A DNA stretch of 64,000 nucleotides, taken from contig NZ_CP047897.1 of NCBI RefSeq assembly GCF_009913235.1, positions 558,001 to 622,000 of the forward strand. Direction: 5' to 3'. This document shows, in pieces, positions 50,997 to 59,742 of this stretch (positions are counted from its first letter, which is position 1; each line of letters begins with the position of its first letter). The notes below the pieces were generated by a model, which was not told the DNA's origin, ran no database searches, and saw only the letters and a list, made by a program, of their open reading frames with translations. Origin of the DNA: Nibribacter ruber. Lineage in GTDB: Bacteria > Bacteroidota > Bacteroidia > Cytophagales > Hymenobacteraceae. The position numbers and the translations under genes were made by a program.

Positions 50997-51833
50997 ATGA
51001 GCGCAGAAGATTTAGACAAACTGTTTAGAGACAAACTCCAGAACAGACCCGTTACCCCCGGCAATGACGTCTGGGAGCGTATGCAGGCCCGCATGCAGCC
51101 ACCGGTGCAGCAAGAAGAAAAGAAACCGGTCATGTGGTACTGGTCAGCCGCCGCGGCGGTGGTGCTTTTGATCACGGTGAGCATCTGGATGCTGAGACCC
51201 GGCCAGCAAATCAACCAGGGTACTGCTCCCATGGCCAAAGCAGAAACCGCCGCACCGGCAAAAGCAGATGACGCCCCGGCGCCCGGCAATGAAAAAGTAG
51301 ATAAAGAAATAATTGAAAATTTTTCTACTCCTCAGGCAACCGGATCTCAAGCTCTTGCATCTATCCAAACAGAAGGCCAAACGGCCAGCCAGAGAAAAGC
51401 CAACAGCACCTCTGCTCCCGCTCCTTCTAGAAAGACAGAAAGAACCAAATCAACGGTAGAAAAGATGAAAACAGAAGCAGCGCCCCTGAAGCTAAGCACA
51501 CCAGAGCCAGAAATGCTAGCCCAGGCCTCTACTCCTGCCACCAACGCTACTTCTTCTTCCACCGCCAGTGCTGAGCCCATGGAGATTATTGTGAAGCTGG
51601 ATAATTCTGTAGCCCAGCCCACCAAGTTGGCACAAACCAATCCAGAGCCGGCAGAAGACAAAGATTACAACAACGGCCGCAGCACCGGTAAAGTGGTGAA
51701 AGGCATTTTTAAGCAAGTAAAGAATTTAACCCAGGGTGAAAAAATCGACCTCAAAGAACTAGGCCTCAAACACACCTACGCCCTGGAAACCCAAATAGGA
51801 AACAAAAAGATATCTAAAACCATCACTCTCTAA
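50997..51833 (+). CDS. Probable anti-sigma factor (single-pass membrane protein)
   Basis: 278 residues. The N-terminal cytoplasmic part (MSAEDLDKLFRDKLQNRPVT, with the W-x-R-M pattern in DVWERMQARM) is typical of the small anti-sigma-like proteins paired with Bacteroidota ECF factors. A transmembrane helix follows at about 46-66 (MWYWSAAAAVVLLITVSIWM), then a long Ala/Thr/Lys/Glu-rich, probably disordered periplasmic region, and a short C-terminal part with KVVKGIFKQVKNLTQGEKID. The sequence identifies the position and topology, not the mechanism. It lies between the sigma factor and the barrel gene. Confidence 0.75.
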   Translation: MSAEDLDKLFRDKLQNRPVTPGNDVWERMQARMQPPVQQEEKKPVMWYWSAAAAVVLLITVSIWMLRPGQQINQGTAPMAKAETAAPAKADDAPAPGNEKVDKEIIENFSTPQATGSQALASIQTEGQTASQRKANSTSAPAPSRKTERTKSTVEKMKTEAAPLKLSTPEPEMLAQASTPATNATSSSTASAEPMEIIVKLDNSVAQPTKLAQTNPEPAEDKDYNNGRSTGKVVKGIFKQVKNLTQGEKIDLKELGLKHTYALETQIGNKKISKTITL

Positions 51834-51845
51834 AGTCCAATTACT

Positions 51846-52967
51846 ATGAAACGTATGTACGCCCTGCTACCGGCCATCATGATGGCTGCCGCAATCGCTT
51901 TGCCTTCTCGCGCCGAATCAAAAGTGGCTTTGCAGCCTGCCGCGCAAGATACTTTGATCATGAAGCTTAAAAACAACTCCCAGGTGCTGGTGGTGGTGAA
52001 AGACCTGAAGGATCTGAAAAGTATAAAAAACATGAACCTTGATTCTTTGGTGAGCCTGCTGGACAAGCACACTACTGAGATAGAGAGAGCCGGCGCTGCC
52101 GCCAATGAAAAGCCCGTAACCATTACCGTAGACGGAGATTCTGGCAACGGCACCGAAGAGATCAACATCACCATCTCTCAAGACAGCAAAGAAGGCCGCC
52201 AGGTCATCAAGAAGGAAATCAAAAACGTGAAGATAGACGTGAGCGTGGACGGTGATGAAGACGAGTCTACCCTGAAAGTGAACGTGGGCAAAGATGACGA
52301 CGATGATGACGACGACGACGAAAAAGAAAAACCGCGCAACCCTAAACACGGCTATGATTTCCAGATAGACCTGGGCGTTAGCACCTGGGCCAACAAAGAA
52401 ATGCTGCCGGGTTCTGGAGAAAGTGTGCAGCTGAGAACCTTTGGGTCACGGTATGTAAGCCTCAACTCTAAATGGATGAACCGTCTGGGCAATGAAAACA
52501 GCCCGCTCCGTTTACACACTGGCATTACCTTAGACTTCCACAACTATATGTTTGATGACAACACCATGATGGTGAACAACGGAGAGCGCGTAGCCTTTGT
52601 ACGACCAAATGACATGTCACTGGACAAGAGCAAACTGGCCACTTCTACGCTTACCATTCCGGTTGAACTAGGCTTAGACTTCAGAGACAACCGCGGCAAG
52701 TCTAACTTCAGGATTGGGGCCGGTGGATTTGTAGGCTACATGGTTGGCAGCCATACCAAACTTAAATACTCTCAAGACGGAGACACTGAGAAAACCAAAG
52801 TGAAAGACGATTTCTACCTCAATGATTTCCAATACGGTCTTTCTGGTTTCATTGGCATCAGAAGCCTGGAATTCTTCGCCAAATATAACCTGAGCGAACT
52901 ATTTGAAGACGGCAAAGGCCCGCAAGCCAACGCCCTGGCGGTGGGTATCAGAATCATGAAGTTCTAA
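51846..52967 (+). CDS. Outer-membrane beta-barrel protein with Asp-rich linker
   Basis: 373 residues with a signal peptide (about 1-23). The first ~160 residues include beta-like strands (DTLIMKLKNNSQVLVVV, VTITVDGDSGNGTEEINITI) and an acidic tract with eight Asp near residues 150-158. The C-terminal ~200 residues resemble an outer-membrane barrel with alternating hydrophobic strands (FQIDLGVSTWANKEM, TIPVELGLDFRDNRGKSNF, IRSLEFFAKYNLSELF). It is the third gene of the ECF operon, so it is likely the regulated or sensing envelope partner. It is followed by a terminator at 53005-53033. Confidence 0.75.
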   Translation: MKRMYALLPAIMMAAAIALPSRAESKVALQPAAQDTLIMKLKNNSQVLVVVKDLKDLKSIKNMNLDSLVSLLDKHTTEIERAGAAANEKPVTITVDGDSGNGTEEINITISQDSKEGRQVIKKEIKNVKIDVSVDGDEDESTLKVNVGKDDDDDDDDDEKEKPRNPKHGYDFQIDLGVSTWANKEMLPGSGESVQLRTFGSRYVSLNSKWMNRLGNENSPLRLHTGITLDFHNYMFDDNTMMVNNGERVAFVRPNDMSLDKSKLATSTLTIPVELGLDFRDNRGKSNFRIGAGGFVGYMVGSHTKLKYSQDGDTEKTKVKDDFYLNDFQYGLSGFIGIRSLEFFAKYNLSELFEDGKGPQANALAVGIRIMKF

Positions 52968-53004
52968 GGTTACTTAAGACACAAGATTTTAAATGTTGGA
53001 ATGT

Positions 53005-53033
53005 AAAAAAGGGAGCTCATGGCTCCCTTTTTT
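53005..53033 (+). terminator. Terminator of the ECF operon
   Basis: A stem AAAAAAGGGAGC/GCTCCCTTTTTT. The stem and flanking runs are nearly identical to those of the terminator at 23468-23500. Confidence 0.88.
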
Positions 53034-53064
53034 ATTGATGCACTTTATTGGTGTTATGGCATAT

Positions 53065-53102
53065 CGTTTTTGGCCTCTTTTCCAGAAAATAACCCAAAAA
53101 CG
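53065..53102. repeat. 38-bp palindromic element, copy 18
   Basis: Left arm CGTTTTTGGCCTCTTTT, centre CCAG, right arm AAAATAACCCAAAAACG. It is in the convergent gap between the ECF operon and the RNA methyltransferase gene. Confidence 0.93.
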
Positions 53103-53136
53103 GAGGTATAGTGAATCGTCTTGTGGCTTGCGTCTA

Positions 53137-53883
53137 TTAAATATTTCGGTAGAAGTTGTCCAGGAGAATGGCGGTGGCGGTGCCCACGTTCAAGGATTCT
53201 GCGCCGCCGCGGCCGGGAATGGTCAGGGGTTGGGTCACCATTTCCATGATTTCTGGCCGTATGCCGTGTGCCTCATTGCCCATGATCAAAACGCCCCCTG
53301 GTTTCAAATGAAGGCGATGCACGTTCTGGCCTTGCAAAGCGGCGCCGTACACAGGGGCGTTTTTTGGCCTTTTTTCCAGAAACTCGGGTAAACTAACGTA
53401 ATGAGGTGTAACTCTGGTGAAAGAGCCCATGGTGGCATTGATCACCTTCTGGTTGTAAAAGTCAGCAGATGTTTCTGAAAGCACAATGGACGTGAGGCCG
53501 TACCAGTCCGCAATGCGGATGATGGTGCCCAGGTTGCCGGGGTCGCGTACATCGTCTAACGCTAAAACCAGTTCCTGCTCGTTCCACTGGAAAGGCTGGG
53601 CGGATTTCATCTTGGCTATGGCCAGGGCGGCGTTGTTGCTTTCCAGGCTTCCGGCCTTGGCCAGCTCTTCTTCACTGGTTTGCACTACCAGAGAACCTTT
53701 TTTGAGAAGAGCGGTATGCTTCTGGAGAAATTTGTCGGTGGCAAAAACGGCTTCTATGTCAAAATCAGATTGCAGCAGTTCTACCACGCTCTTTTCGCCT
53801 TCTACCGTGAACGCTTGGTGAAGCCCTCTATATTTCTTTATTTGCAGTGACCTAATGTACTTCAAGTTCCCTTTCGAAATCAT
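53137..53883 (-). CDS. SpoU/TrmH-type RNA 2'-O-methyltransferase
   Basis: 248 residues. An N-terminal substrate-binding domain (MISKGNLKYIRSLQIKKYRG, KSVVELL) precedes the SPOUT domain with LALDDVRDPGNLGTIIRIAD (near 103-122), ILSETSADFYNQKVINATMG-like helix, VLIMGNEAHGI (near 206-216) and LNVGTATAILLDNFYRN. It methylates ribose in tRNA or rRNA (RlmB/TrmH-type); the target cannot be told. A region at 53358-53398, encoding LPEFLEKRPKNAP, resembles half of the palindromic element. The start codon lies 13 bases from the start of the divergent barrel gene. Confidence 0.93.
   Translation of the reverse strand: MISKGNLKYIRSLQIKKYRGLHQAFTVEGEKSVVELLQSDFDIEAVFATDKFLQKHTALLKKGSLVVQTSEEELAKAGSLESNNAALAIAKMKSAQPFQWNEQELVLALDDVRDPGNLGTIIRIADWYGLTSIVLSETSADFYNQKVINATMGSFTRVTPHYVSLPEFLEKRPKNAPVYGAALQGQNVHRLHLKPGGVLIMGNEAHGIRPEIMEMVTQPLTIPGRGGAESLNVGTATAILLDNFYRNI
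53358..53398. repeat. Partial palindromic element inside a coding region
   Basis: The left part CGTTTTTTGGCC then TTTTTTCCAGAAA matches the element closely; the right arm is degenerate. It lies in the SpoU-type gene (minus strand) at residues about 162-175. The length fits the family without an insertion, so it may be convergent sequence rather than an inserted copy. Confidence 0.35.
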
Positions 53884-53896
53884 ATCCTGTCTACGT

Positions 53897-56368
53897 TTGA
53901 AGCTACGATGTTACGTAATCGGGGCGGCATTCACAATGCTGTGCCTATTGGCGGGCTGCTCTCCTACCCGGCACCTGGCTGAAAATGAGAAGCTGCTGCG
54001 CCGTATCAAGCTGGAAGGCGTCAAGCAGAACGACAAGGCCGCCATTGCCTCTTTGTACCGCCAGAAGCCCAACCGGCGCGTGCTGGGCATTCCTTTGTAC
54101 CTGCACCTCTACTACTTAGGCAAGAAGTTCTACAACCCAGACCGCATCCAGCGCGAGATGGAAGAAGAAACCACCGACTTTAACCGTAAGATTGCCCGCG
54201 CCGGCAGTGACTCTGTGCACGTAGACAAATTAATTGAGCGCAAAGAGAACAAGCTGGCCAAACTCCAGAACAAAATGGAGAACGGCAACTGGATGATGCG
54301 CACCGTGGGCGAACCGCCCGCCATTTTTGACTCTCTGCTGCTGGTAGAATCCGTGGACCAGGTGAAGCTGTATCTCAACTCCAAAGGCTTTTTCCGGAGC
54401 GAGGTGACGGCCAGCAAAGAAGAGAAAGACAAAAAAGTATATGTGACCCTGCACATTGACGAGGACGAACCCTTCAAGATTGTGCAACACAGCTATGCCA
54501 TTCCAGACACCGCCGTGCTGGCCCTGGTAAAATCCTCCCAGGCCAATAGCTTCATCAAACTGCAGCAGAATTTTGAGGAGTCTGTGCTTACCCAGGAACG
54601 AAGTAGAATGGAGGGCCTGCTTAAGAACAACGGGTACTATGATTTCAGGCAGCAGTACGTCACGTTTGAGGCAGACACCAGCTATGAGGCCTACAGCGTA
54701 CGTCTGGTCACGCAGGTGGCTAACCCTACAGACAGTACCGTGCACAAAGTGTACACCATCAACAAAGTATCTTTTATATCTGATGCCGGCACAACGCGCT
54801 TCGGTCGTAAGCGGGACACGCTTTTGCTCAACAACGTATATTACCTGGCGTACAGACAGCGGTTTTCTCCCAAGATTCTGGACCGAAAAGTCATCATTCG
54901 GCCGGGGCAGAAATACTCCAATGCCAACACTTTGGCCAACCAGCAGCTCTTGTCCAGTCTGGACATGTTCAAGTACACCACCATTAACTACACCAAGCTA
55001 GAAGACAGCGTCCAGACCCAAAACAAGCAGGCCCTGTTGGATGCTACCATCAATACCTCACCGCTGCCTAGGTTCCAGGAGACTACGGAATTGGGTGCCA
55101 CCTTTACGGAACGCGTACCGGGTCCATATACCAGTTTGCGTTTCAGGATCAGGAACATCTTTGGCGGGGCCGAACTCTTTGACATTGGCGTACGGGCCGG
55201 CGTAGAGGGACAGCTGCAGATCAGCGATGGTACCGTGGGCCGTAGAACTGAGATTGGTACTGATTTGGGCATTACTTTCCCTCAGTTTCTGGTGCCCTTC
55301 AATACCAACAGTATTCTGGTCAGCTACAACCCCAGGACTAGGGTGAGCACCGGCTACACCTACGTTGACCGCAATGAGTACACGCGCACCAATTTCAACG
55401 TGTCTCTGGATTACATCTGGCAGAAAAAGAACGTGCACCAGTTCAGCTTCTCGCCGATAGACCTCAACATCATCAGCGTTCCCAGAATAGAGCCCACCTT
55501 CCGGGACAATCTGGTGAGCTTAGAAGCCCAGGGCTATCCCCTTTTGCAGAGTTTCAATGATGCTTTCGTATCATCCATCCACTTCACCAGCCTGTATAAC
55601 ACCGCCAATTACAACCAGACCAATGATGCCAAGCTGGTGCGTTTGTTTGTGGAGTCGGGCGGATTTTTGGGTCAATACCTGGCCAAAAGCTTTAAAAGCC
55701 TGAACACCTACAAGTTCATGAAGGGCAGCTTTGATTACCGGCGTTACCACCCGCTGGGCAAAAACATGATGTTTGTGTACCGCGGCAATGTGGGACTGGC
55801 CAAGCCGATGGGAGGATCACAAATTCTGCCCTATGATAAGTTTTTCTTCGCGGGCGGACCGTCCAGCGTGCGGGCCTGGCTGCCTAGACGTCTGGGGCCT
55901 GGTTCCAGCGCTAGTATCAACGTCAGCGGAAACTCGGTGAACTATGACTTTGAAAAGCCAGGTGAGATTCTGATTGAGTTGAATTCTGAATACCGGTTCC
56001 GGATGTTCCGTTTTGGTACCACCTCAGTGAACGGCGCGGTCTTTTTGGATGCGGGTAACGTTTGGCTGTTCAAGGAAGGCGCCACTACCCCGGGTTCCAT
56101 CAACGGTGACCCAGAACCCGACATCATCAGCCAGCCCGGCGCTAAGTTTGAGTTCAACCGCTTTTACCAGGAACTGGCCGTGGGCACAGGCTTTGGTGTA
56201 CGTTTTGACTTTGGGTTTGCCATCCTGCGCTTTGACATTGCCACCAAAGTCCATGACCCCGCCCGCGCCAAGGGAGACCGCTTTGTACTTGGTGACTTCA
56301 ACCCCAACAAAGTCATCGGCAACAGTAACCAGACCACTTTTAACTTGGGCATTGGCTATCCGTTTTAG
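53897..56368 (+). CDS. TamA/BamA-type outer-membrane protein (TamL-like lipoprotein)
   Basis: 823 residues from the TTG at 53897 (reads MKLRCYVIGAAFTMLCLLAG then Cys21), a classic lipoprotein signal with lipobox LLAGC. The ATG at 53855 gives a 14-residue extension and overlaps the divergent SpoU gene by 29 bases, so the TTG is preferred. After the lipid anchor there are POTRA-like regions (about 25-340, with YKLNSKGFFRSEV-like segments such as YLNSKGFFRSEVTASK and GYYDFRQQYVTF) and a C-terminal 16-strand barrel with YDKFFFAGGPSSVRAWLPRR and the terminal FNLGIGYPF. TamL is the lipid-anchored partner of TamB in Bacteroidota translocation; tamB is not in this window. Confidence 0.88.
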   Translation: MKLRCYVIGAAFTMLCLLAGCSPTRHLAENEKLLRRIKLEGVKQNDKAAIASLYRQKPNRRVLGIPLYLHLYYLGKKFYNPDRIQREMEEETTDFNRKIARAGSDSVHVDKLIERKENKLAKLQNKMENGNWMMRTVGEPPAIFDSLLLVESVDQVKLYLNSKGFFRSEVTASKEEKDKKVYVTLHIDEDEPFKIVQHSYAIPDTAVLALVKSSQANSFIKLQQNFEESVLTQERSRMEGLLKNNGYYDFRQQYVTFEADTSYEAYSVRLVTQVANPTDSTVHKVYTINKVSFISDAGTTRFGRKRDTLLLNNVYYLAYRQRFSPKILDRKVIIRPGQKYSNANTLANQQLLSSLDMFKYTTINYTKLEDSVQTQNKQALLDATINTSPLPRFQETTELGATFTERVPGPYTSLRFRIRNIFGGAELFDIGVRAGVEGQLQISDGTVGRRTEIGTDLGITFPQFLVPFNTNSILVSYNPRTRVSTGYTYVDRNEYTRTNFNVSLDYIWQKKNVHQFSFSPIDLNIISVPRIEPTFRDNLVSLEAQGYPLLQSFNDAFVSSIHFTSLYNTANYNQTNDAKLVRLFVESGGFLGQYLAKSFKSLNTYKFMKGSFDYRRYHPLGKNMMFVYRGNVGLAKPMGGSQILPYDKFFFAGGPSSVRAWLPRRLGPGSSASINVSGNSVNYDFEKPGEILIELNSEYRFRMFRFGTTSVNGAVFLDAGNVWLFKEGATTPGSINGDPEPDIISQPGAKFEFNRFYQELAVGTGFGVRFDFGFAILRFDIATKVHDPARAKGDRFVLGDFNPNKVIGNSNQTTFNLGIGYPF

Positions 56369-56461
56369 GAGCGTTATTCGTTGTCAGGGGGAATGGATTG
56401 TTTTTGTTGAATGCTGATTGCTGATTGTTGTAAACTACTTAGTCGGTTAATAGCGAAATAG

Positions 56462-56513
56462 AAGAAGCCGTTTTTAGCCCGTTTTCTGGAAAACAGGCCA
56501 AAAACGGCTTCTT
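56462..56513. terminator. Composite palindrome enclosing element copy 20
   Basis: Locus-specific arms AAGAAGC (56462-56468) and GCTTCTT (56507-56513) extend the 38-bp element to a perfect-arm palindrome. It lies in a convergent gap, after the TamA-like gene and before the E1 gene. Confidence 0.6.
56469..56506. repeat. 38-bp palindromic element, copy 20 (19 is the partial copy at 53358)
   Basis: Left arm CGTTTTTAGCCCGTTTT, centre CTGG, right arm AAAACAGGCCAAAAACG; one A-C mismatch and one C-A mismatch remain in the stem. It is flanked by the arms AAGAAGC/GCTTCTT. Confidence 0.95.
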
Positions 56514-56616
56514 ACTTGGCACCCACCTTATCGTAGGTTTTTGAGTGGTCTTCTGGTTGAAATCTTAATTTGAATAACAATCAACAACCCCGAATAACGA
56601 ATAACCTACAACGAAT

Positions 56617-58698
56617 CTAGTAATCTAACAGGTCCTGCAAAGAAGCAAGTACTTTGTCTGCGTTGGGAAGCATCATTTTCTCCAGTTCCACATTGAGAGG
56701 AATAGCAGGAAGGTTTTCGGCGCCTAAGGTGAACACGGGGGCGTCTAGGCGTTGGAAGCATTCTCTGGAGATGCGGCCTGCCAAAGACTCGGCGAAGGAG
56801 TTCATCAAAGGTTCTTCCGTTAATACCAACACTTTGCCATGAAGTTCCACAGAGGCTACCACGGTTTCCCAGTCCAGCGGGTTCAAGGTGCGCAAATCCA
56901 CAATTTCTACTGACCCAGACAATTCTTTGCTGGCGGCTTTTGCCCAGTAAACACCCATACCGTAGGTAATAACCGTCACAGTGGTACCGTTGCGCAGTTG
57001 TTCTGGGCTGGCTTGTTGGACTACGTTGGCTTTGCCCAATGGTAAGATATAGTCAGCGTCTGGTTCAAAGGTTTTGGCGTCCTCGGTGCCCGGTACTTTT
57101 GACCAATACAGGCCTTTGTGCTCCAGCATCACCACGGGATTCGGGTCCAGGAAGGCGGCTTTCATCAAGCCTTTCATGTCAGCGGCGTTGCTTGGGTACA
57201 CCACTTTAATGCCCCGGATGTTCAAGAGCGTAGACTCAATGCTGCCTGAGTGGTATGGTCCGCCCCCGCCATACGCACCAATAGGAACGCGAATCAAGGA
57301 CTGTATAGGGAATTTGCCCATGCTCAGGTAACAGCTTTTAGAGAGTTCCTCCACCAACTGGTTGATGCCCGGCCAGATATAATCCGCGAACTGTATCTCC
57401 ACAATCGGCTTGGCCCCCACCGCAGACATGCCTGCCGTAGACCCAACGATGTAGGCTTCTTGGATAGGCGTGTTGAACACACGGTTATCGCCGTATTTTT
57501 TGGCCAGCAAGGCAGCCTCCCTAAACACGCCACCTAGTTCACCGCCCACATCCTGGCCATAAAACAAAGCCTCTGGGTACTGCTTTAAAATATCATCTAC
57601 GGCATGCAGGGCGGCATCTACCATGGTCGTTTTCTCAGCGCCCGCCGGATTTCTGTTGCCTTTTTCTTCAATGATGGGCGTTGGGGCGAACTCATGCAGG
57701 TTGAACGTGGCTGGGTCTGGGTTGGCAGCAGCCAGGGCTTGCTCATATTGGGCCTGCACTTCTTGCTCCACCTCTTGCACCATCTGCTCTAAGTCTGCTT
57801 CGGTGTAGCCAATTTCCAGTAACAAATTGCCCAGTTTTGGAAGCGGGTCCTGGAGGGAATGTTGGTTTAGGTTATCGCCGCGGTACCATTCTCTTCTTAC
57901 CCCCGAAGTATGGTGACCCAGCAAAGGACATTTGGCGTGCACCAACACCGGGCGGCGCTCAGTGCGCACAATTCTGAACGCCTCTTCCATGCCCAGGTAA
58001 GAGTCTACAAAGTCAGATCCGTCTACGCGCAGTCGCTCCATTCCTTTGAACCCGGCGGCATACTCGTATGCGTCCATGGCGCGCATTTCTTCACCAGTCG
58101 CCGAGATGCCCCAATCGTTGTCCTGCACCAGGTAAATGATGGGCAGCTTCTTCAAGACCGCCATTTGGAACGCCTCGGCCACTTCGCCTTCGGTCACTGA
58201 ACCATCGCCTAAGGAACAAAGCGCTACTCTGCCTTCTTCCACATTCTCCAGGCCTTGTGATTCTAAGTAAGCCAGCGCGTGGGCCATGCCCGTTGCCGGG
58301 ATGGCCTGCATGCCCGTAGCCGAACTTTGGTGAGGAATAACCGGAAACCCCTCGCGGCGCAAGGACGGGTGTCCGTAATAGGTGCGGCCGCCGCTGAACG
58401 GGTCGTCGCGCTTGGCCATGAGTTGCAGCATGAGCTCATAGGGCTGCAAGCCCAGGCCTAGTAAAATAGACTCGTCTCTATAATAAACTGACAGGAAATC
58501 TCTGGGAGTTAAATGACAGGCAGTAGCCAATTGAATGGCCTCATGACCCCTAGAAGTGCTATGCACGTACTTACTACAGATGGCTTTATTTTCTTCATAC
58601 AAGTGAGCCATGGTTTTGGCCGTGAGCATGAGTTTGTAAGCGTTTACCAGAATCTGTTGATCAACCTTCACAGAAAAATCTACCGGGGTGGGCTCCAT
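56617..58698 (-). CDS. Fused E1 alpha-beta component of a 2-oxo acid dehydrogenase (branched-chain type)
   Basis: 693 residues. The N-terminal half (1-~330) is an E1-alpha domain with the thiamine diphosphate motif LGDGSVTEGEVAEAFQMAVL and QDN (about 161-190); the C-terminal half (~355-693) is an E1-beta domain with PIVEIQFADYIWPGINQL and GAYGGGGPYHSGSIESTLL. Fusion of the two chains is common in Bacteroidota. It decarboxylates a 2-oxo acid, probably 2-oxoisovalerate, and transfers the acyl group to a lipoylated E2 encoded elsewhere. A -7-like box TACTTTGG lies in the divergent gap to hemF. Confidence 0.93.
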   Translation of the reverse strand: MEPTPVDFSVKVDQQILVNAYKLMLTAKTMAHLYEENKAICSKYVHSTSRGHEAIQLATACHLTPRDFLSVYYRDESILLGLGLQPYELMLQLMAKRDDPFSGGRTYYGHPSLRREGFPVIPHQSSATGMQAIPATGMAHALAYLESQGLENVEEGRVALCSLGDGSVTEGEVAEAFQMAVLKKLPIIYLVQDNDWGISATGEEMRAMDAYEYAAGFKGMERLRVDGSDFVDSYLGMEEAFRIVRTERRPVLVHAKCPLLGHHTSGVRREWYRGDNLNQHSLQDPLPKLGNLLLEIGYTEADLEQMVQEVEQEVQAQYEQALAAANPDPATFNLHEFAPTPIIEEKGNRNPAGAEKTTMVDAALHAVDDILKQYPEALFYGQDVGGELGGVFREAALLAKKYGDNRVFNTPIQEAYIVGSTAGMSAVGAKPIVEIQFADYIWPGINQLVEELSKSCYLSMGKFPIQSLIRVPIGAYGGGGPYHSGSIESTLLNIRGIKVVYPSNAADMKGLMKAAFLDPNPVVMLEHKGLYWSKVPGTEDAKTFEPDADYILPLGKANVVQQASPEQLRNGTTVTVITYGMGVYWAKAASKELSGSVEIVDLRTLNPLDWETVVASVELHGKVLVLTEEPLMNSFAESLAGRISRECFQRLDAPVFTLGAENLPAIPLNVELEKMMLPNADKVLASLQDLLDY

Positions 58699-58786
58699 AA
58701 GCTAACATTTGTTTGCCTACCAAAGTACGAAATATAGCACAGATAAGAAAATAGCCGGCAGCCGGATTCGGGGAAGAATGGATTAT

Positions 58787-58817
58787 AGGCTACTTTTGTG
58801 AAAACACGTTAAAAACG
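58787..58817. repeat. Decayed palindromic element in the hemF promoter region
   Basis: AGGCTACTTTTGTG then AAAACACGTTAAAAACG matches about 21 of the last 31 bases of the element; the left end has lost CGTTTTT. The decayed copy contains the TACTTTTG box that probably drives hemF. Confidence 0.5.
58791..58798 (+). promoter_or_regulatory. Probable -7 box of hemF
   Basis: TACTTTTG, an exact match to TAnnTTTG, 36 bases before the ATG. The -33 element would be near TTCG at 58767-58770, which is weak. Confidence 0.55.
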
Positions 58818-58833
58818 CGACCGACCTATCTCG

Positions 58834-59742
58834 ATGAAAGAAGAAATACAGAAATGGTTTAAGAATTTTCAGGAGCGGCTGTGCCAGAGCCTGGAGGAGT
58901 GTGACGGTATTGCCAAGTTCCAGGAGGACGTCTGGGACAGACCAGGTGGTGGCGGCGGTGCTGCAAGAGTCATCCAGAATGGTGCCGTGTTTGAGAAAGG
59001 CGGCGTCAACTTCTCAGCGGTAGAAGGTGTGTTGCATGAAAGAGCCGCAAAAGCTTTGTTGATGCCAGATCCGCACTTTTTTGCCACAGGTGTTTCAGTG
59101 GTCATTCACCCGGAGAACCCGCACGTGCCCATCACGCACATGAACGTGCGGTACTTTGAGGCGGGCAACGGCGAGGCCTGGTTTGGCGGCGGCATTGACC
59201 TCACACCCATCTATGTGTATGAAGACCAGGGTAAATTCTTTCATCAGCAGCTTAAAGATACCTGTGACCGTTTTCAAGCCAGCTACTATCCAGAATTCAA
59301 GCAGTGGGCCGATGACTATTTTTACATTCCGCACCGCGAAGAAACCCGCGGCATTGGAGGCATCTTCTTTGACCGCCTAACGCCAAAGGAAAATATTTCC
59401 CTTGAGGACCGTTTTGCCTTTGTGCAGGCCGTGGCAGATACGTTTGCGCCTACCTATACCCAGATTGTGAACTTCAACCGAGACAAGCCTTACAGTCCCC
59501 AGGAAAAAGAATGGCAGCTGATCAGGCGCGGCCGCTACGCCGAGTTCAACCTGGTCAATGACCGTGGCACCAAGTTCGGGCTGGAGACGAACGGCCGCAC
59601 CGAGTCCATCTTGATGAGCCTTCCTCCCCTTGCCAGTTGGCACTACAGCCACGCTCCGGCCGTGGGTACCCCAGAGGCCAAGTCACTGGCCTGCTTTACC
59701 AAAGGAATTGACTGGGTGAACTTGCATACCGCCCATGGATAA
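58834..59742 (+). CDS. hemF: Oxygen-dependent coproporphyrinogen III oxidase
   Basis: 302 residues. HemF converts coproporphyrinogen III to protoporphyrinogen IX with O2, in heme synthesis. Signature segments are the glycine-rich DRPGGGGGAARVIQNG (near 32-47), FEAGNGEAWFGGGIDLTPIY (108-127), WADDYFYIPHREETRGIGG (near 153-171) and GRYAEFNLVNDRGTKFGL. It is cytoplasmic. An oxygen-dependent enzyme alongside class II NrdJ implies life with and without oxygen. It overlaps the PAP2 gene by 8 bases. Confidence 0.97.
   Translation: MKEEIQKWFKNFQERLCQSLEECDGIAKFQEDVWDRPGGGGGAARVIQNGAVFEKGGVNFSAVEGVLHERAAKALLMPDPHFFATGVSVVIHPENPHVPITHMNVRYFEAGNGEAWFGGGIDLTPIYVYEDQGKFFHQQLKDTCDRFQASYYPEFKQWADDYFYIPHREETRGIGGIFFDRLTPKENISLEDRFAFVQAVADTFAPTYTQIVNFNRDKPYSPQEKEWQLIRRGRYAEFNLVNDRGTKFGLETNGRTESILMSLPPLASWHYSHAPAVGTPEAKSLACFTKGIDWVNLHTAHG

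Larger units (their letters stand above)
56370..56616. other. Convergent gap with repeated AATAACGAAT-type words
   Basis: Apart from element copy 20, the two ends of this gap carry partly complementary words: GCGTTATTCGTTGTCAGGGG near 56373-56392 and GAATAACAATCAACAACCCC near 56572-56591, followed by GAATAACGAATAACC. Together they could form a long imperfect outer stem around the element. No gene is present. Confidence 0.5.
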
